DNA of 64,000 nucleotides, from NCBI GenBank assembly GCA_013298945.1, contig JAAFJR010000007.1:1-64000 (forward strand), in the 5' to 3' direction. A program made the position numbers and the translations under genes. Source of the stretch: Polaromonas sp. (GTDB lineage Bacteria; Pseudomonadota; Gammaproteobacteria; Burkholderiales; Burkholderiaceae_C). The notes under the pieces are model-generated. The model was not told the origin of the DNA, ran no database searches, and worked only from the letters and a program-made list of their open reading frames with translations. Every line of letters begins with the position of its first letter. The stretch's first letter is position 1. Positions 1-9,011 of the stretch are shown in pieces.

Positions 1-958
1 CATATGCAGCCAATGCGCCAAAAGCCGCGTTGTTGGCTTGTTTGACCCAGTTGTCGTAGCCTACATAGCCACCCCAGCTGGTTTTGAGCTGCACGTATTC
101 ATCTGCGAATTCTTGAATAATTATATTCTTTTTTGCTATACTATTTATAGCTGAATAGGCAATATTTATGTCGGCTACAGCATTATTTTTATCGCTTTCT
201 GCATAAACATTCATTAAACGAGCACGAGTAGCCTGCGTTAATGCTCGAAACTGCTTGCGCCGTGTGTCGTGCAACGCATACTCAGCCTTGGCGGCCTCAG
301 AACCATGTGTCGCCAGCCAGCGCGCGCCGCCTAAACGCTCTACAGCTGTGGCGAAAGATTCGTTAAACGCCGTATCGTCCGCCACATAAACCACTTGGTG
401 TGCCAACTCGTGAAAGACGATACGTGCCAATTCGCCCTCTGGGTAGCCAATAAAGGTGCTGAGTAGCGGGTCACCGCCCGCCCAATTGCTCCAGCCCAGT
501 GTGGAGTAGGCGGGAACGCCATAAACGCTGACATCAAAATCTTGCTTTTTGAGCTCTTCGGCTTCCTTTCTTGCTTCCACTTCAGAAAAATAACCCCGAT
601 AACCCACGCAACCCGCCACTGGAAAACACCACGTTTTGAGTTTGAGTGATAGTGCAGGTGCGGCGACAACGTTCCAAACAACCGCTTTGCGTTTTAAATC
701 CGCATAGCTTTTGTAACTGGCGTTGTCAGGTAACTTCAATTCCTGCGCTGCAAATGTGCGAATTTTTTGGGTCAGGGCAAGTTTTGCTTTCAGCTTTTCA
801 GGCGTTTGCGCATCGGCCAACCAGTCGTCCACAGGGCGCGCGGCTTTCATGAGCGAAACATGGCCTTCCACAGACTGCCAGTAGTAGCCCAAATCTGCGC
901 AACTGCTGAGGCACAACAGCATCGGCAAAATCAACAATTTAGCGATGACTTGGCACAT
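1..958 (-). CDS. Predicted zinc aminopeptidase lipoprotein (partial)
   Basis: Translating the minus strand from the ATG at 958-956 gives an open frame that runs off the left edge, so the C-terminus is missing. The N-terminus has a short signal sequence ending in a lipobox (LSSC, Cys about residue 19), so the mature protein is probably a lipoprotein. A HELAH zinc-protease motif lies near 390-405, followed by a Glu-containing helix (NESFATAVE) that could supply the third ligand. This matches the putative aminopeptidase family COG4324. The start overlaps the stop of the upstream molybdopterin oxidoreductase by one base (TAATG), which suggests translational coupling. A dispersed repeat copy is read through in frame at 136-182. 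The physiological substrate is unknown. Confidence 0.8.
   Translation of the reverse strand, partial: MCQVIAKLLILPMLLCLSSCADLGYYWQSVEGHVSLMKAARPVDDWLADAQTPEKLKAKLALTQKIRTFAAQELKLPDNASYKSYADLKRKAVVWNVVAAPALSLKLKTWCFPVAGCVGYRGYFSEVEARKEAEELKKQDFDVSVYGVPAYSTLGWSNWAGGDPLLSTFIGYPEGELARIVFHELAHQVVYVADDTAFNESFATAVERLGGARWLATHGSEAAKAEYALHDTRRKQFRALTQATRARLMNVYAESDKNNAVADINIAYSAINSIAKKNIIIQEFADEYVQLKTSWGGYVGYDNWVKQANNAAFGALAAY
136..182 (+). repeat. Dispersed 45-bp element, copy 1 (inside a gene, antisense)
   Basis: The inverted repeat GCTAT-N7-ATAGC is at 136-152, followed by a diverged core ending in CGGCTACA. It lies inside the minus-strand aminopeptidase gene in antisense orientation. In this reading frame the consensus would give TAA; this copy has TAT and stays open. 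Confidence 0.75.
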
Positions 959-3015
959 TAGTCGCTCCGCTTCACCTCAACCAAGCAATCGTAAAACACG
1001 GGGCCGGCGCCCAAATCAGTCAGCTTTTGACTGGTCACTTCATTCACATTGGTACCATTCAAACCCAGTTTACGCCACCAAATGCCCATGCCATTGACCA
1101 CGCCAGGACGAGCACGCTTGGACACCACTGCTTTGCACTGATAACTGCCGCGTTGGTTAAAGACATTAACCACATCACCCGAATGGATGCCACGGGCTTG
1201 TGCATCCTGCGCATGAATTTCCAGCACTGGCTCAGCCTCAATATCACGCAAACTGGCGACATTGACGAACGTGGAGTTGAGAAAATGACGTGCTGGTGGG
1301 GAAATCATGGCTAGCGGATACAGAGTCGATGAACCAAGCAACTCGTAGTTATCTAAATGATCGGGCAAACCATCCAAGCCTTGATTGGCCAAGCTGTCAC
1401 TAAAAAATTCACATTTGCCCGATGGTGTTGGGAATTTGCCGTCGGCAAACGGCGCATCGGATACGGGCAGCGTCGAAAAGCCTTTGTCTAGCAAGGTCTC
1501 AAAACTAACTTTGTTACCAAAAGCTTGCTTGCACAAGGTTTCGTCATCGTCCGCGAAACAAGCATCGTTGAAACCCATACGGGCGGCAAGTTCACGGAAA
1601 ATCTGTGTGTTGGTTTTGGACTCGCCAATAGGCGCAATGGCTGGGCGATTCAACAGCACATCAGTATGACCATACGAAGTGTGGATATCCCAGTGCTCCA
1701 ACTGTGTGGTGGCAGGCAGGATGTAGTCAGCGTAATCGGCTGTGTCGGTTTGAAAATGCTCCAGCACCACGGTGAACAGGTCTTTCCGGGCAAAACCTTT
1801 GACGACTTGACTGGAATCAGGCGCGACCGCCACAGGGTTGCTGTTATAGACAATCAGTGCTTCAATTTTGGGACCGAACACCGTTGAGCTTTGTTGTTGG
1901 AGATCATCGCCGATGGTCACCATGTTGATGGTACGGCTATTCGTCGTATCTAAATCTGGTCGTTGTAAAGCCGCTTTATCCACAGGAAACATACCCGAGC
2001 TGGACAATAGCATGCCACCAGCAGGATGTTTCCACGCGCCAATCAAAGCTGGCAGGCAAGCAACGGCACGTGCGGCGTTGCCACCTCCGCGCACACGCTG
2101 CATGCCGTAGTTCAGGCGGATGGCGGCGGGCGTGTGGTTGACGTAGCACTGGCCATAGTCAAACGCCAAGGACTTGATTTGCTCAACGGAGATGCCGCAC
2201 ACCTTGGCAGCACGCTCTGGATTCCATAGCAAGGCACGTTCTTTTAATGACGGCCAGCCCACGGTATGCTTGTCAATATAGTCGTGATCCAGCCAGTCGT
2301 TGACGATCAACTCATGCATGATGCTCAGCGCCAGCGCAGCATCAGTACCAGGTAACAGTGCGATGTGTTCATGGCATTTGTCGGCAGTTTCAGTTTTGCG
2401 CGGGTCGATGCAGATGATTTTGGCACCGTCGCGTTTAGCCGCCTGGGCATAGCGCCAAAAGTGCAAATTGCTACCAATCGAATTACTGCCCCAAATGATG
2501 ATGAGTTTGGATTGCGCAAAAAACTCGACCTTCATGCCAACCTTGCCACCTAAGGTATTCAGCAGACCCTGACCACCCGCTTCTGCACAAATTGATCTGT
2601 GCAATTTGGATGCGCCCAATTTATTAAAAAACCTTGCGGCCATAGCCTCACCTTGCACCAAACCCATCGTACCCGCGTAGCTGTAGGGGACGATGGCTTG
2701 CGGATTGCGGGCTGCTATCGAACATAATTTCTCAGCGATATCTGATAACGCGACATCCCAAGAGACGGGCTCGAAACGACCCAATCCTTTGGGTCCGATA
2801 CGCTTTAAGGGCGTCAAGATACGTTTGGCATGGTAAGTACGTTCGGTATAACGTGACACCTTGGTGCACAACACGCCATCGGTCTGTGGATGTGCTGTGT
2901 TTCCCTGCACTTTCACCGCTATACCGTCCACCACTGTGGTCAGTAGCGCGCAGGTGTCAGGGCAGTCGTGCGGACATGCGCCCCTAATCGTCTTGGATGC
3001 AATCTCGGTAGTCAT
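958..3015 (-). CDS. Molybdopterin-dependent oxidoreductase (formate dehydrogenase-like)
   Basis: A 685-residue protein of the DMSO reductase/formate dehydrogenase superfamily. The N-terminal domain has a 4Fe-4S site, Cys14-x3-Cys18-x3-Cys22-x27-Cys50, followed by the molybdopterin-binding domains (IIWGSNSIGSNLH near 173, IDPRKTETA near 200) and a C-terminal dinucleotide-binding domain (MISPPARHFLNS near 575). There is no Tat signal, so it is probably cytoplasmic. Members of this branch sit in catabolic gene clusters in many proteobacteria, usually with no known substrate. The gene starts 25 bp after the SDR stop and is probably in the same transcript. The family is secure; the reaction is not. 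Confidence 0.85.
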   Translation of the reverse strand: MTTEIASKTIRGACPHDCPDTCALLTTVVDGIAVKVQGNTAHPQTDGVLCTKVSRYTERTYHAKRILTPLKRIGPKGLGRFEPVSWDVALSDIAEKLCSIAARNPQAIVPYSYAGTMGLVQGEAMAARFFNKLGASKLHRSICAEAGGQGLLNTLGGKVGMKVEFFAQSKLIIIWGSNSIGSNLHFWRYAQAAKRDGAKIICIDPRKTETADKCHEHIALLPGTDAALALSIMHELIVNDWLDHDYIDKHTVGWPSLKERALLWNPERAAKVCGISVEQIKSLAFDYGQCYVNHTPAAIRLNYGMQRVRGGGNAARAVACLPALIGAWKHPAGGMLLSSSGMFPVDKAALQRPDLDTTNSRTINMVTIGDDLQQQSSTVFGPKIEALIVYNSNPVAVAPDSSQVVKGFARKDLFTVVLEHFQTDTADYADYILPATTQLEHWDIHTSYGHTDVLLNRPAIAPIGESKTNTQIFRELAARMGFNDACFADDDETLCKQAFGNKVSFETLLDKGFSTLPVSDAPFADGKFPTPSGKCEFFSDSLANQGLDGLPDHLDNYELLGSSTLYPLAMISPPARHFLNSTFVNVASLRDIEAEPVLEIHAQDAQARGIHSGDVVNVFNQRGSYQCKAVVSKRARPGVVNGMGIWWRKLGLNGTNVNEVTSQKLTDLGAGPVFYDCLVEVKRSD

Positions 3016-3040
3016 GCACCATTCTAAACATCTGACACAA

Positions 3041-3964
3041 CTACTCTGCCCGCAAGGCTGCTTTCAAAGCCTCGCCAATTTCAGGCTTGCCCGCAAACGG
3101 GTTGGTTGGGTTGCGAATTTGCACCACGTCTTCCATACGCGTTTGCACTGAAGCTAGTGCTTTAGGATGGCTGTAAATGTAGAACTGGTCGTCTGCAACG
3201 GCATCAAACACCTTTTGCGCCACATCGGCAGCGCTGACTTTGCCTGAGCCTACGGCCTTATCGCTCATGGCTTGGCCTATGAGTTGGCTCTTGGTGGGTT
3301 TGACATCGCTGCTAGCAAATTCACCCGGTTTGTTGCGGTGGCTTTGTGAAATACCCGTGGCCACAAAGAAGGGACATAGCACGGAGGCACTGATTTGGTC
3401 AGTCACCAGTTTCAAATCTTGGTAGAGCGTTTCAGTCAAAGAAACCACCGCATGTTTGCTGACGTTGTAAACACCCATGTTGGGCGCATTCAGCAAACCG
3501 GCCATACTGGCGGTGTTGACGATGTGGCCTTGGTAGGCTGGGTCTTTTTTGGCGGCCTCCAGCATCATCGGCGTAAAGACACGCACCCCGTGCGCCACGC
3601 CCATGACATTGACACCCAGCACCCATTCCCAGTCTTTCAACGTCGTTTCCCAAATCAAACCACCCGCACCAACGCCTGCATTGTTGAACACAAAGTGTGG
3701 TGCGCCCAGTTTGGCGAACACGGTTTGACCCATGGCCTCCACCTCGGCCGCCTTGGAAATATCCAAACGAAACGACATGACCTGACCGCCATATTTTGCG
3801 GCTTCAGCAGTGATTTCAGACGTAGCTTTGTCCAGCGCATCTTGCTGCACGTCCACCAAAACGATGTTCATGCCCAGCTTGGCACCAATGCGGGCGCACT
3901 CTATACCGAAGCCAGAACCTGCACCGGTTAATACGGCGGTTTTGTTCTTGAAATTAGAAATCAT
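3041..3964 (-). CDS. SDR family NAD(P)-dependent oxidoreductase
   Basis: A 307-residue classical short-chain dehydrogenase. The cofactor motif TGAGSGFG is at residues 13-20, NNAG near 95 and the catalytic YNVSK near 166. The C-terminal extension past residue 250 is longer than in minimal SDRs. It is tightly packed between the GST gene (7 bp upstream) and the molybdopterin oxidoreductase gene, within the fatty-acid catabolism block. It probably oxidises or reduces a hydroxyl or carbonyl intermediate; the substrate cannot be read from the sequence. Confidence 0.85.
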   Translation of the reverse strand: MISNFKNKTAVLTGAGSGFGIECARIGAKLGMNIVLVDVQQDALDKATSEITAEAAKYGGQVMSFRLDISKAAEVEAMGQTVFAKLGAPHFVFNNAGVGAGGLIWETTLKDWEWVLGVNVMGVAHGVRVFTPMMLEAAKKDPAYQGHIVNTASMAGLLNAPNMGVYNVSKHAVVSLTETLYQDLKLVTDQISASVLCPFFVATGISQSHRNKPGEFASSDVKPTKSQLIGQAMSDKAVGSGKVSAADVAQKVFDAVADDQFYIYSHPKALASVQTRMEDVVQIRNPTNPFAGKPEIGEALKAALRAE

Positions 3965-3971
3965 CTTATTT

Positions 3972-4946
3972 TTAACTTTCTTGAATACTTTTCTTTAATA
4001 CGTAACCAATGCGCGGGAAATGCACATGCACCACGCCAGCCCGTTCGTCGACGCGTCGCAAGGTGTAGTGCATGCGTGTGCAAGCCATTAACTCACCCTC
4101 TGTTGGCTCTGGGCCAAAGGCATCACTGGCGATGGTGACCATGCTACCCAAGGGAATACCATGTCCATCCTGGAAAACTGAATTTTGAGGGTCATTTTTA
4201 ACATCATCCGGCGTATTACTTGCACATACAGCTATTGAATCCATAGCATTTGATTTATGCATAGTGCCAGAACCAATCGCCGCCATGAGGTCCATCCAAG
4301 CCAGCACTGCAGGTGTTGCATCCAAAATACTGGCCATGGCCGAGGTGCAATGGCGTGTGAACCACAGTGGGTGGTAGACCGCAAAGTCCGCAATACTGGG
4401 AGCATCCCCCAGTAAGAATGGCTGGTCTTCGACCATATTACTGATTCGGCGCAAGTAGGACTTGTAACTGGCAGCTGCATCAGCAGGAGGCAAACGAGGC
4501 ACGGCAACGCGCATCTTGGCACGGTCATCGCCAAAAGCTTTGGCAACAGCAAGATTCTCTGGTTTGCTGTCTGGGCCATTTAAGCCAAACATTTGCGCTG
4601 CACCAGCAGGGCTGAAGTTGTAGGCCATCGCCGCCCAAAACAAAGTGGTATCCCCCCATTGAGCCAAGATGCGTGCAATACCTTTCTGATGCGCTGGGTA
4701 TAGCGTGGGTTCAGGTTGCAATTTTTCAAGCACATCACAAATCAAGGCGCTGTCACAATAAATATCTGCCCCGATCTGCATGAACGGTGTTTTGCGATAG
4801 CCACCTGTCAATGCCACCACATCAGGCTTGGGCATGATCATAGGAATCACCACCGACTGCCAACTCAGATTTTTATACCCCAGCACCAATCTCACTTTTT
4901 CGGAAAATGGGGATGTCGGGTAATGGTGCAGGATGATGTTGGTCAT
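3972..4946 (-). CDS. Glutathione S-transferase family protein
   Basis: The N-terminal half is a thioredoxin-like GST domain (SPFSEKVR near residue 13, cis-Pro in KTPFM, then DSALICDVLE) and the C-terminal half is an all-helical GST domain. The open frame extends to a TTG at 4973, but the ATG at 4946 fits the family N-terminus better, giving 324 residues. That is longer than most GSTs. About residues 233-246 are encoded by a copy of the dispersed repeat. It is located 12 bp downstream of the AidB-like acyl-CoA dehydrogenase, so probably in the same operon. Its role in the pathway is unknown. Confidence 0.8.
   Translation of the reverse strand: MTNIILHHYPTSPFSEKVRLVLGYKNLSWQSVVIPMIMPKPDVVALTGGYRKTPFMQIGADIYCDSALICDVLEKLQPEPTLYPAHQKGIARILAQWGDTTLFWAAMAYNFSPAGAAQMFGLNGPDSKPENLAVAKAFGDDRAKMRVAVPRLPPADAAASYKSYLRRISNMVEDQPFLLGDAPSIADFAVYHPLWFTRHCTSAMASILDATPAVLAWMDLMAAIGSGTMHKSNAMDSIAVCASNTPDDVKNDPQNSVFQDGHGIPLGSMVTIASDAFGPEPTEGELMACTRMHYTLRRVDERAGVVHVHFPRIGYVLKKSIQES
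4207..4247 (-). repeat. Dispersed element, diverged copy inside the GST gene
   Basis: This is a diverged copy in sense orientation. The inverted repeat GCTAT-N7-ATAGC is intact at 4231-4247 and the AATACGCCGG core is conserved. It encodes SIAVCASNTPDD; the consensus TAG is TGT here. Confidence 0.65.
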
Positions 4947-4985
4947 ATTGATAAGGGTGTAATTTGCCGCCAAAAAGCGTTTGAA

Positions 4986-6635
4986 TTAACGTGGGAGTGC
5001 ACGCTGGATGATGGGGTCAAAGTCAGTCTGAGCACCCAAAGTGCCAAAGGCCTGCCCCCAATCTCCGCCTAAGCGCGATTGACAAAAAGCGCTGAACACC
5101 GGCTCGGGGGCGGTTTGATACAAAAGGCTGGCTTGCACGGCCAGTGCCACATCTTGAGCGAGTCGACGCGCTTCAACTTCAGTGGCATCATCAATCCGAG
5201 CGGCAAATGTCGCGGCCAGATGGTCAAAGGCACGATGCGCACCCTTAGCAGGTGCAAGCTCTTTGGCCAGTGCTGAGACGACGTCTGCTTTGCGCAGCGC
5301 CCGCAACAAATCAATCGCCATGATGTTCCCAGCACCCTCCCAAATGGAGTTGAGTGGCATTTCACGGTAGATGCGCGCCATAATGCCTTCACCGCCCTCT
5401 TCCACATAGCCGTTGCCGCCCAGACATTCCATCGCTTCTTGCGCAAACAGGCTGCCACGCTTGCAAATCCAGAATTTCGCAATCGGTGTCAACAAGCGAC
5501 TCATCACACGCTCATGTGCATCGTTTGGGTTGTCAAATGCACGTGCCAACCGCATGGACAAGGCCGTGGCGGCTTCGCTTTCCAGTGCCAAATCGGCCAA
5601 CACATTGCGCATCAACGGCTGCTCTATCAAAGGTTTGCCAAAAGCTTGACGCTGTTGGGTGTGGTTCAGCGCAATGCAGAGTGCCTGACGCATCAACCCA
5701 CTGGTGCCCAAGGCGCAGTCCAAGCGCGTCATGGTGCCCATCTCTAAGATTTGCGTGATGCCACGCCCCTCATCCCCAACCAACCAAGCGGTCGCGTTGT
5801 GAAATTCGACTTCCGAGCTGGCATTGGCTTTGTTGCCCAATTTGTCTTTCAAACGCTGGATATGAATGGCGTTGGTGCTCTCATCAGGCAAGATTCTTGG
5901 GACAAAGAAACAGCTCAGACCACTATCCGTTTGCGCCAAGACCAAAAAAGCATCACACATGGGCGCGGAAAAAAACCATTTATGCCCCACCAGCGTGTAG
6001 CGCTTACCCCAAGCGTCATCGCCATCAAACGTTGCTTGCGTAGTATTGGCTCGCACGTCTGAGCCACCCTGCTTCTCGGTCATGCCCATGCCCATGGTCA
6101 CGCTGTTTTTATGTGCGTGACCCAAAAACCGGGCATCGTACGTGCGACTTGCCAATTTGGGTAACCACTCGGCGGCGATGGCGGCATTGCCCCGAAGCGC
6201 GGGCGTCACTGCGTAGGTCATTGAAATCGGGCAGAGTATGGACGGCTCTAGCTCTGTAAAAAGCATGAACCCTGCTGCACGTTTTACATGCGCATGTGTA
6301 TTCACCTGGCTTATGGATTCTGACCAAGGCGCTCCATGCAAACCAGCACCTACAGCCAGATCCATCAAGGCATGGTAACTGGGGTGAAATTCAACCTGGT
6401 CGATACGGCGCCCAAAACGATCATGGCTATGGAGTTGCGGAGGATTCACATTGGCGAGGCGCGCATGGGTTTGCATTTCAGGCGTACCCAAAGCTAGTCC
6501 TAACTTATCCAGCTCCGCAATATCCAAGTCCGGCGCATTGAACTTCAAAGCAGCCAGAAGCGGTCGATTCCCAGCCAGCAGGTTGTAGTCAACCAAAGCT
6601 TCGGCTTGGTTCATCACATCATGGGTGGTTTGCAT
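4986..6635 (-). CDS. AidB-like acyl-CoA dehydrogenase
   Basis: A 549-residue flavoprotein of the acyl-CoA dehydrogenase superfamily, with the length and layout of the AidB/isovaleryl-CoA dehydrogenase-like branch. It has an N-terminal extension with HPSYHALM near residue 82, MGMTEKQGGSD near 180 in the flavin region, and a C-terminal IWEGAGNIMAIDLLRAL segment carrying the likely catalytic Glu. A good Shine-Dalgarno (AAGGAG) precedes the ATG at 6635. E. coli AidB is linked to alkylation resistance, but in this catabolic context a direct role in acyl-CoA oxidation is equally plausible. The enzyme family is secure. Confidence 0.87.
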   Translation of the reverse strand: MQTTHDVMNQAEALVDYNLLAGNRPLLAALKFNAPDLDIAELDKLGLALGTPEMQTHARLANVNPPQLHSHDRFGRRIDQVEFHPSYHALMDLAVGAGLHGAPWSESISQVNTHAHVKRAAGFMLFTELEPSILCPISMTYAVTPALRGNAAIAAEWLPKLASRTYDARFLGHAHKNSVTMGMGMTEKQGGSDVRANTTQATFDGDDAWGKRYTLVGHKWFFSAPMCDAFLVLAQTDSGLSCFFVPRILPDESTNAIHIQRLKDKLGNKANASSEVEFHNATAWLVGDEGRGITQILEMGTMTRLDCALGTSGLMRQALCIALNHTQQRQAFGKPLIEQPLMRNVLADLALESEAATALSMRLARAFDNPNDAHERVMSRLLTPIAKFWICKRGSLFAQEAMECLGGNGYVEEGGEGIMARIYREMPLNSIWEGAGNIMAIDLLRALRKADVVSALAKELAPAKGAHRAFDHLAATFAARIDDATEVEARRLAQDVALAVQASLLYQTAPEPVFSAFCQSRLGGDWGQAFGTLGAQTDFDPIIQRALPR

Positions 6636-6669
6636 AAGACTCCTTAGTAGGCTCTACACGCAGACAGCT

Positions 6670-7686
6670 TCAGACCAGTTTGACCAATTGTTTGCCAAAG
6701 TTCTTACCACTGAGCAAACCCAGAAAAGCTTCTGGCGCAGACTCAATACCTTGAGCGATGGATTCGCGGAATTTGAGCTTGCCCGTAGCGACCAAGCCAC
6801 CTAGTTCTTTAAGTGCCTCTGGCCAGTGCTCCATGTGCTCGGACACAATAAAACCACGCATGGTGAGACGGCTCATCAAAAACAACTGTGGCTGCGTGAT
6901 AGGCACTGGTACGCCGTTGTAGCCTGCGATCATGCCACACAGTGCAATGCGACCAAACGCATTCATATTGCTCAAAACAGCATCTAATATTGCACCGCCT
7001 ACGTTTTCAAAATAGCAATCCACGCCGCTTGGAGCTACATCTTTCAAGGCTTTGTACAATGATTTGGCATCTAGAAAAGCTTTGTAATCAATGCACGCAT
7101 CAAACCCTAACTCGTCTACGACATACTTGCATTTATCTGTACCGCCTGCGAAGCCAACAACGCGACAGCCTTTGGCCTTAGCAAGCTGACCAACCACGCT
7201 GCCCACTGCTCCACTGGCTGCACTAACAACAACTGTTTCACCTGCTTTAGGTTGGCAAATTTTCATGAGTCCGTACCAAGCTGTCACACCAGGCATCCCA
7301 ACTGCACCTAAGTAAGCACTGAGTGGTATGTTAGTTGTATCAACCTTACGCATTGCACCTAGTGCATTGCCATCAACCACGCTGTATTGCTGCCAACCGC
7401 CCATACCAACAACTTTGTCACCCACAGCATATTTGGCATGTCGGCTTTCAACCACAACACCCGCAGTACCACCACCCATGACTTGACCTAAAGCCTGTGC
7501 GGCTGCATAGCTCTTGCTGTCGTTCATACGGCCACGCATATACGGGTCTAGGCTCAAAAAGTGATGTTGCACCAACACCTCTGCATCTTGCAATGCAGGT
7601 GTCGCGCTGCTAACTTGCTTAAAATTAGTGGCGACAGCAGCGCCTATGGGACGGTTGTCCAAATGGATTTGCAAGTTAATTGGCAT
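6670..7686 (-). CDS. NADP-dependent zinc-free MDR oxidoreductase (CurA/PTGR-like)
   Basis: A 338-residue medium-chain reductase of the leukotriene B4 12-hydroxydehydrogenase/curcumin reductase type. Features are the N-terminal DPYMRGRMND motif, the Rossmann motif AASGAVGS near residue 155, and no catalytic zinc ligands. Relatives reduce the double bond of alpha,beta-unsaturated ketones or aldehydes with NADPH. Within this beta-oxidation block it could saturate an enoyl intermediate, which is an inference. An AAAGG ribosome site lies upstream of the ATG at 7686. Confidence 0.87.
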   Translation of the reverse strand: MPINLQIHLDNRPIGAAVATNFKQVSSATPALQDAEVLVQHHFLSLDPYMRGRMNDSKSYAAAQALGQVMGGGTAGVVVESRHAKYAVGDKVVGMGGWQQYSVVDGNALGAMRKVDTTNIPLSAYLGAVGMPGVTAWYGLMKICQPKAGETVVVSAASGAVGSVVGQLAKAKGCRVVGFAGGTDKCKYVVDELGFDACIDYKAFLDAKSLYKALKDVAPSGVDCYFENVGGAILDAVLSNMNAFGRIALCGMIAGYNGVPVPITQPQLFLMSRLTMRGFIVSEHMEHWPEALKELGGLVATGKLKFRESIAQGIESAPEAFLGLLSGKNFGKQLVKLV

Positions 7687-7709
7687 CGTGAAACCTTTAA
7701 GATTAAAAA

Positions 7710-8159
7710 CTAATCGGTAGAAATCGTATTCAGCGGGTGGCTACTTTTGGAGCCTGTAACCAAGCGCTTAACGTATTTAAACGTACCCGTAGCGTGTGAA
7801 CAGATATTGTCTTCTGCGTCAAAAACACTGGCCTCGGTAAATGCCATCGTCGATGTGCGATGTATCAGCTTGCCTTTAGCGACCAAAGGCCCTTTGGCTG
7901 CTCGCATGAAACTGGTTTTCATCTCGATGGTCACCACACCCATCTCTGGCGATGCGCTGCGGGCTGCAACTGCCATAGTCACATCAAGCAACGTCATACT
8001 CGCACCGCCGTGTACAACGTTGAATGAATTGAGGTGCTCCGGCTTGGGGTTGTAGTTGATTTGCGAATGACCATTTTCAAACAGCATTAACTCGAACCCC
8101 AAGAGCTGAACAAAAGGTATTTCCACACCAAAGCTCAACGCATATTTTTCAAAATTCAT
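7710..8159 (-). CDS. PaaI/YdiI-type hotdog thioesterase
   Basis: A hotdog-fold acyl-CoA thioesterase of about 149 residues. The conserved segment VVHGGASMTLLDVTMA contains the HGG motif with the downstream Asp typical of the PaaI family. The open frame could start at a TTG at 8174, but the ATG at 8159 (MNFEKYAL) is the natural start. It probably hydrolyses accumulating acyl-CoA thioesters to free CoA during fatty or aromatic acid breakdown. It sits 12 bp downstream of the SDR gene and 23 bp upstream of the MDR gene, so all three are probably co-transcribed. Confidence 0.82.
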   Translation of the reverse strand: MNFEKYALSFGVEIPFVQLLGFELMLFENGHSQINYNPKPEHLNSFNVVHGGASMTLLDVTMAVAARSASPEMGVVTIEMKTSFMRAAKGPLVAKGKLIHRTSTMAFTEASVFDAEDNICSHATGTFKYVKRLVTGSKSSHPLNTISTD

Positions 8160-8186
8160 GCTGCATTGTTGCAAAAAATGACAATC

Positions 8187-8978
8187 TCACCCGCCAGTCA
8201 CGACCGATACGCCACCATCAACAGCCATCCATTGGCCCGTGATATGTTTACCAGCCGCAGAAGCGAACAACAGGGTAAGCCCTTTCAAATCCTCGTCATC
8301 ACCCAAACGTTGCAAAGGCGTGCCACCAATAAGCTTGTCTTCACCCAAAGCTTTTAAGGTACCTATGGTCATACGACTTGGGAAGAATCCAGGACAAATA
8401 GCATTGACAGTGATGTTGTGCTCGCCCCATTCCGCGCCTAAAGTGCGGGTGAAATTGACGACAGCCCCTTTGGATGTGTTGTACGCAATCGTTTCCATGC
8501 CAACTGGGTTGCCGTTTAAACCGGCAATAGAAGCGATGTTAATAATGCGACCTGATTTTCTAGGAATCATGCTGAGCTTGGCGACATGTTGGCTCAGGAT
8601 AAAGTAGCCACGAATATTGAGGTTCATGACTTTGTCCCAAGCCTCGACAGGATGGTCTTCTGCTGGCGCGCCCCAAGCTGCGCCTGCGTTGTTGACCAAG
8701 ATATCGATGTGCCCCATGCGCTTGATACTTTCCTCAGCAAGAGCGCGAATGTCTGCTTCTTTGCCGCAATCGGCAGCAATCCAATCGGCATCAATACCGG
8801 CTGTTTTAAGCTCTGCTACGGCTTGCATCAAATCTTCAGCTTTGCGCGAGCTGACGATGACTTTGGCGCCTGCCTCACCCAAAGCATGCGCCATTTGCAA
8901 GCCCAAGCCACGTGAGCCGCCAGTCACCAATGCGGCTTGACCTTTAAGATCAAATAGTTGCTGTATCGTACGTGCCAT
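8187..8978 (-). CDS. SDR family oxidoreductase
   Basis: A 263-residue classical SDR with the cofactor motif TGGSRGLG at residues 19-26, NNAGAAWG near 90 and the catalytic YNTSKGA near 168. The sequence is of the gluconate 5-dehydrogenase/3-oxoacyl-reductase type. It follows the long acyl-CoA dehydrogenase gene by 33 bp and precedes the thioesterase. A role as an alternative 3-hydroxyacyl-CoA or alcohol dehydrogenase in this pathway is an inference from position only. Confidence 0.85.
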   Translation of the reverse strand: MARTIQQLFDLKGQAALVTGGSRGLGLQMAHALGEAGAKVIVSSRKAEDLMQAVAELKTAGIDADWIAADCGKEADIRALAEESIKRMGHIDILVNNAGAAWGAPAEDHPVEAWDKVMNLNIRGYFILSQHVAKLSMIPRKSGRIINIASIAGLNGNPVGMETIAYNTSKGAVVNFTRTLGAEWGEHNITVNAICPGFFPSRMTIGTLKALGEDKLIGGTPLQRLGDDEDLKGLTLLFASAAGKHITGQWMAVDGGVSVVTGG

Positions 8979-9011
8979 AAATATTCGAAATGTCGCTCCA
9001 AGTTAATCAGA

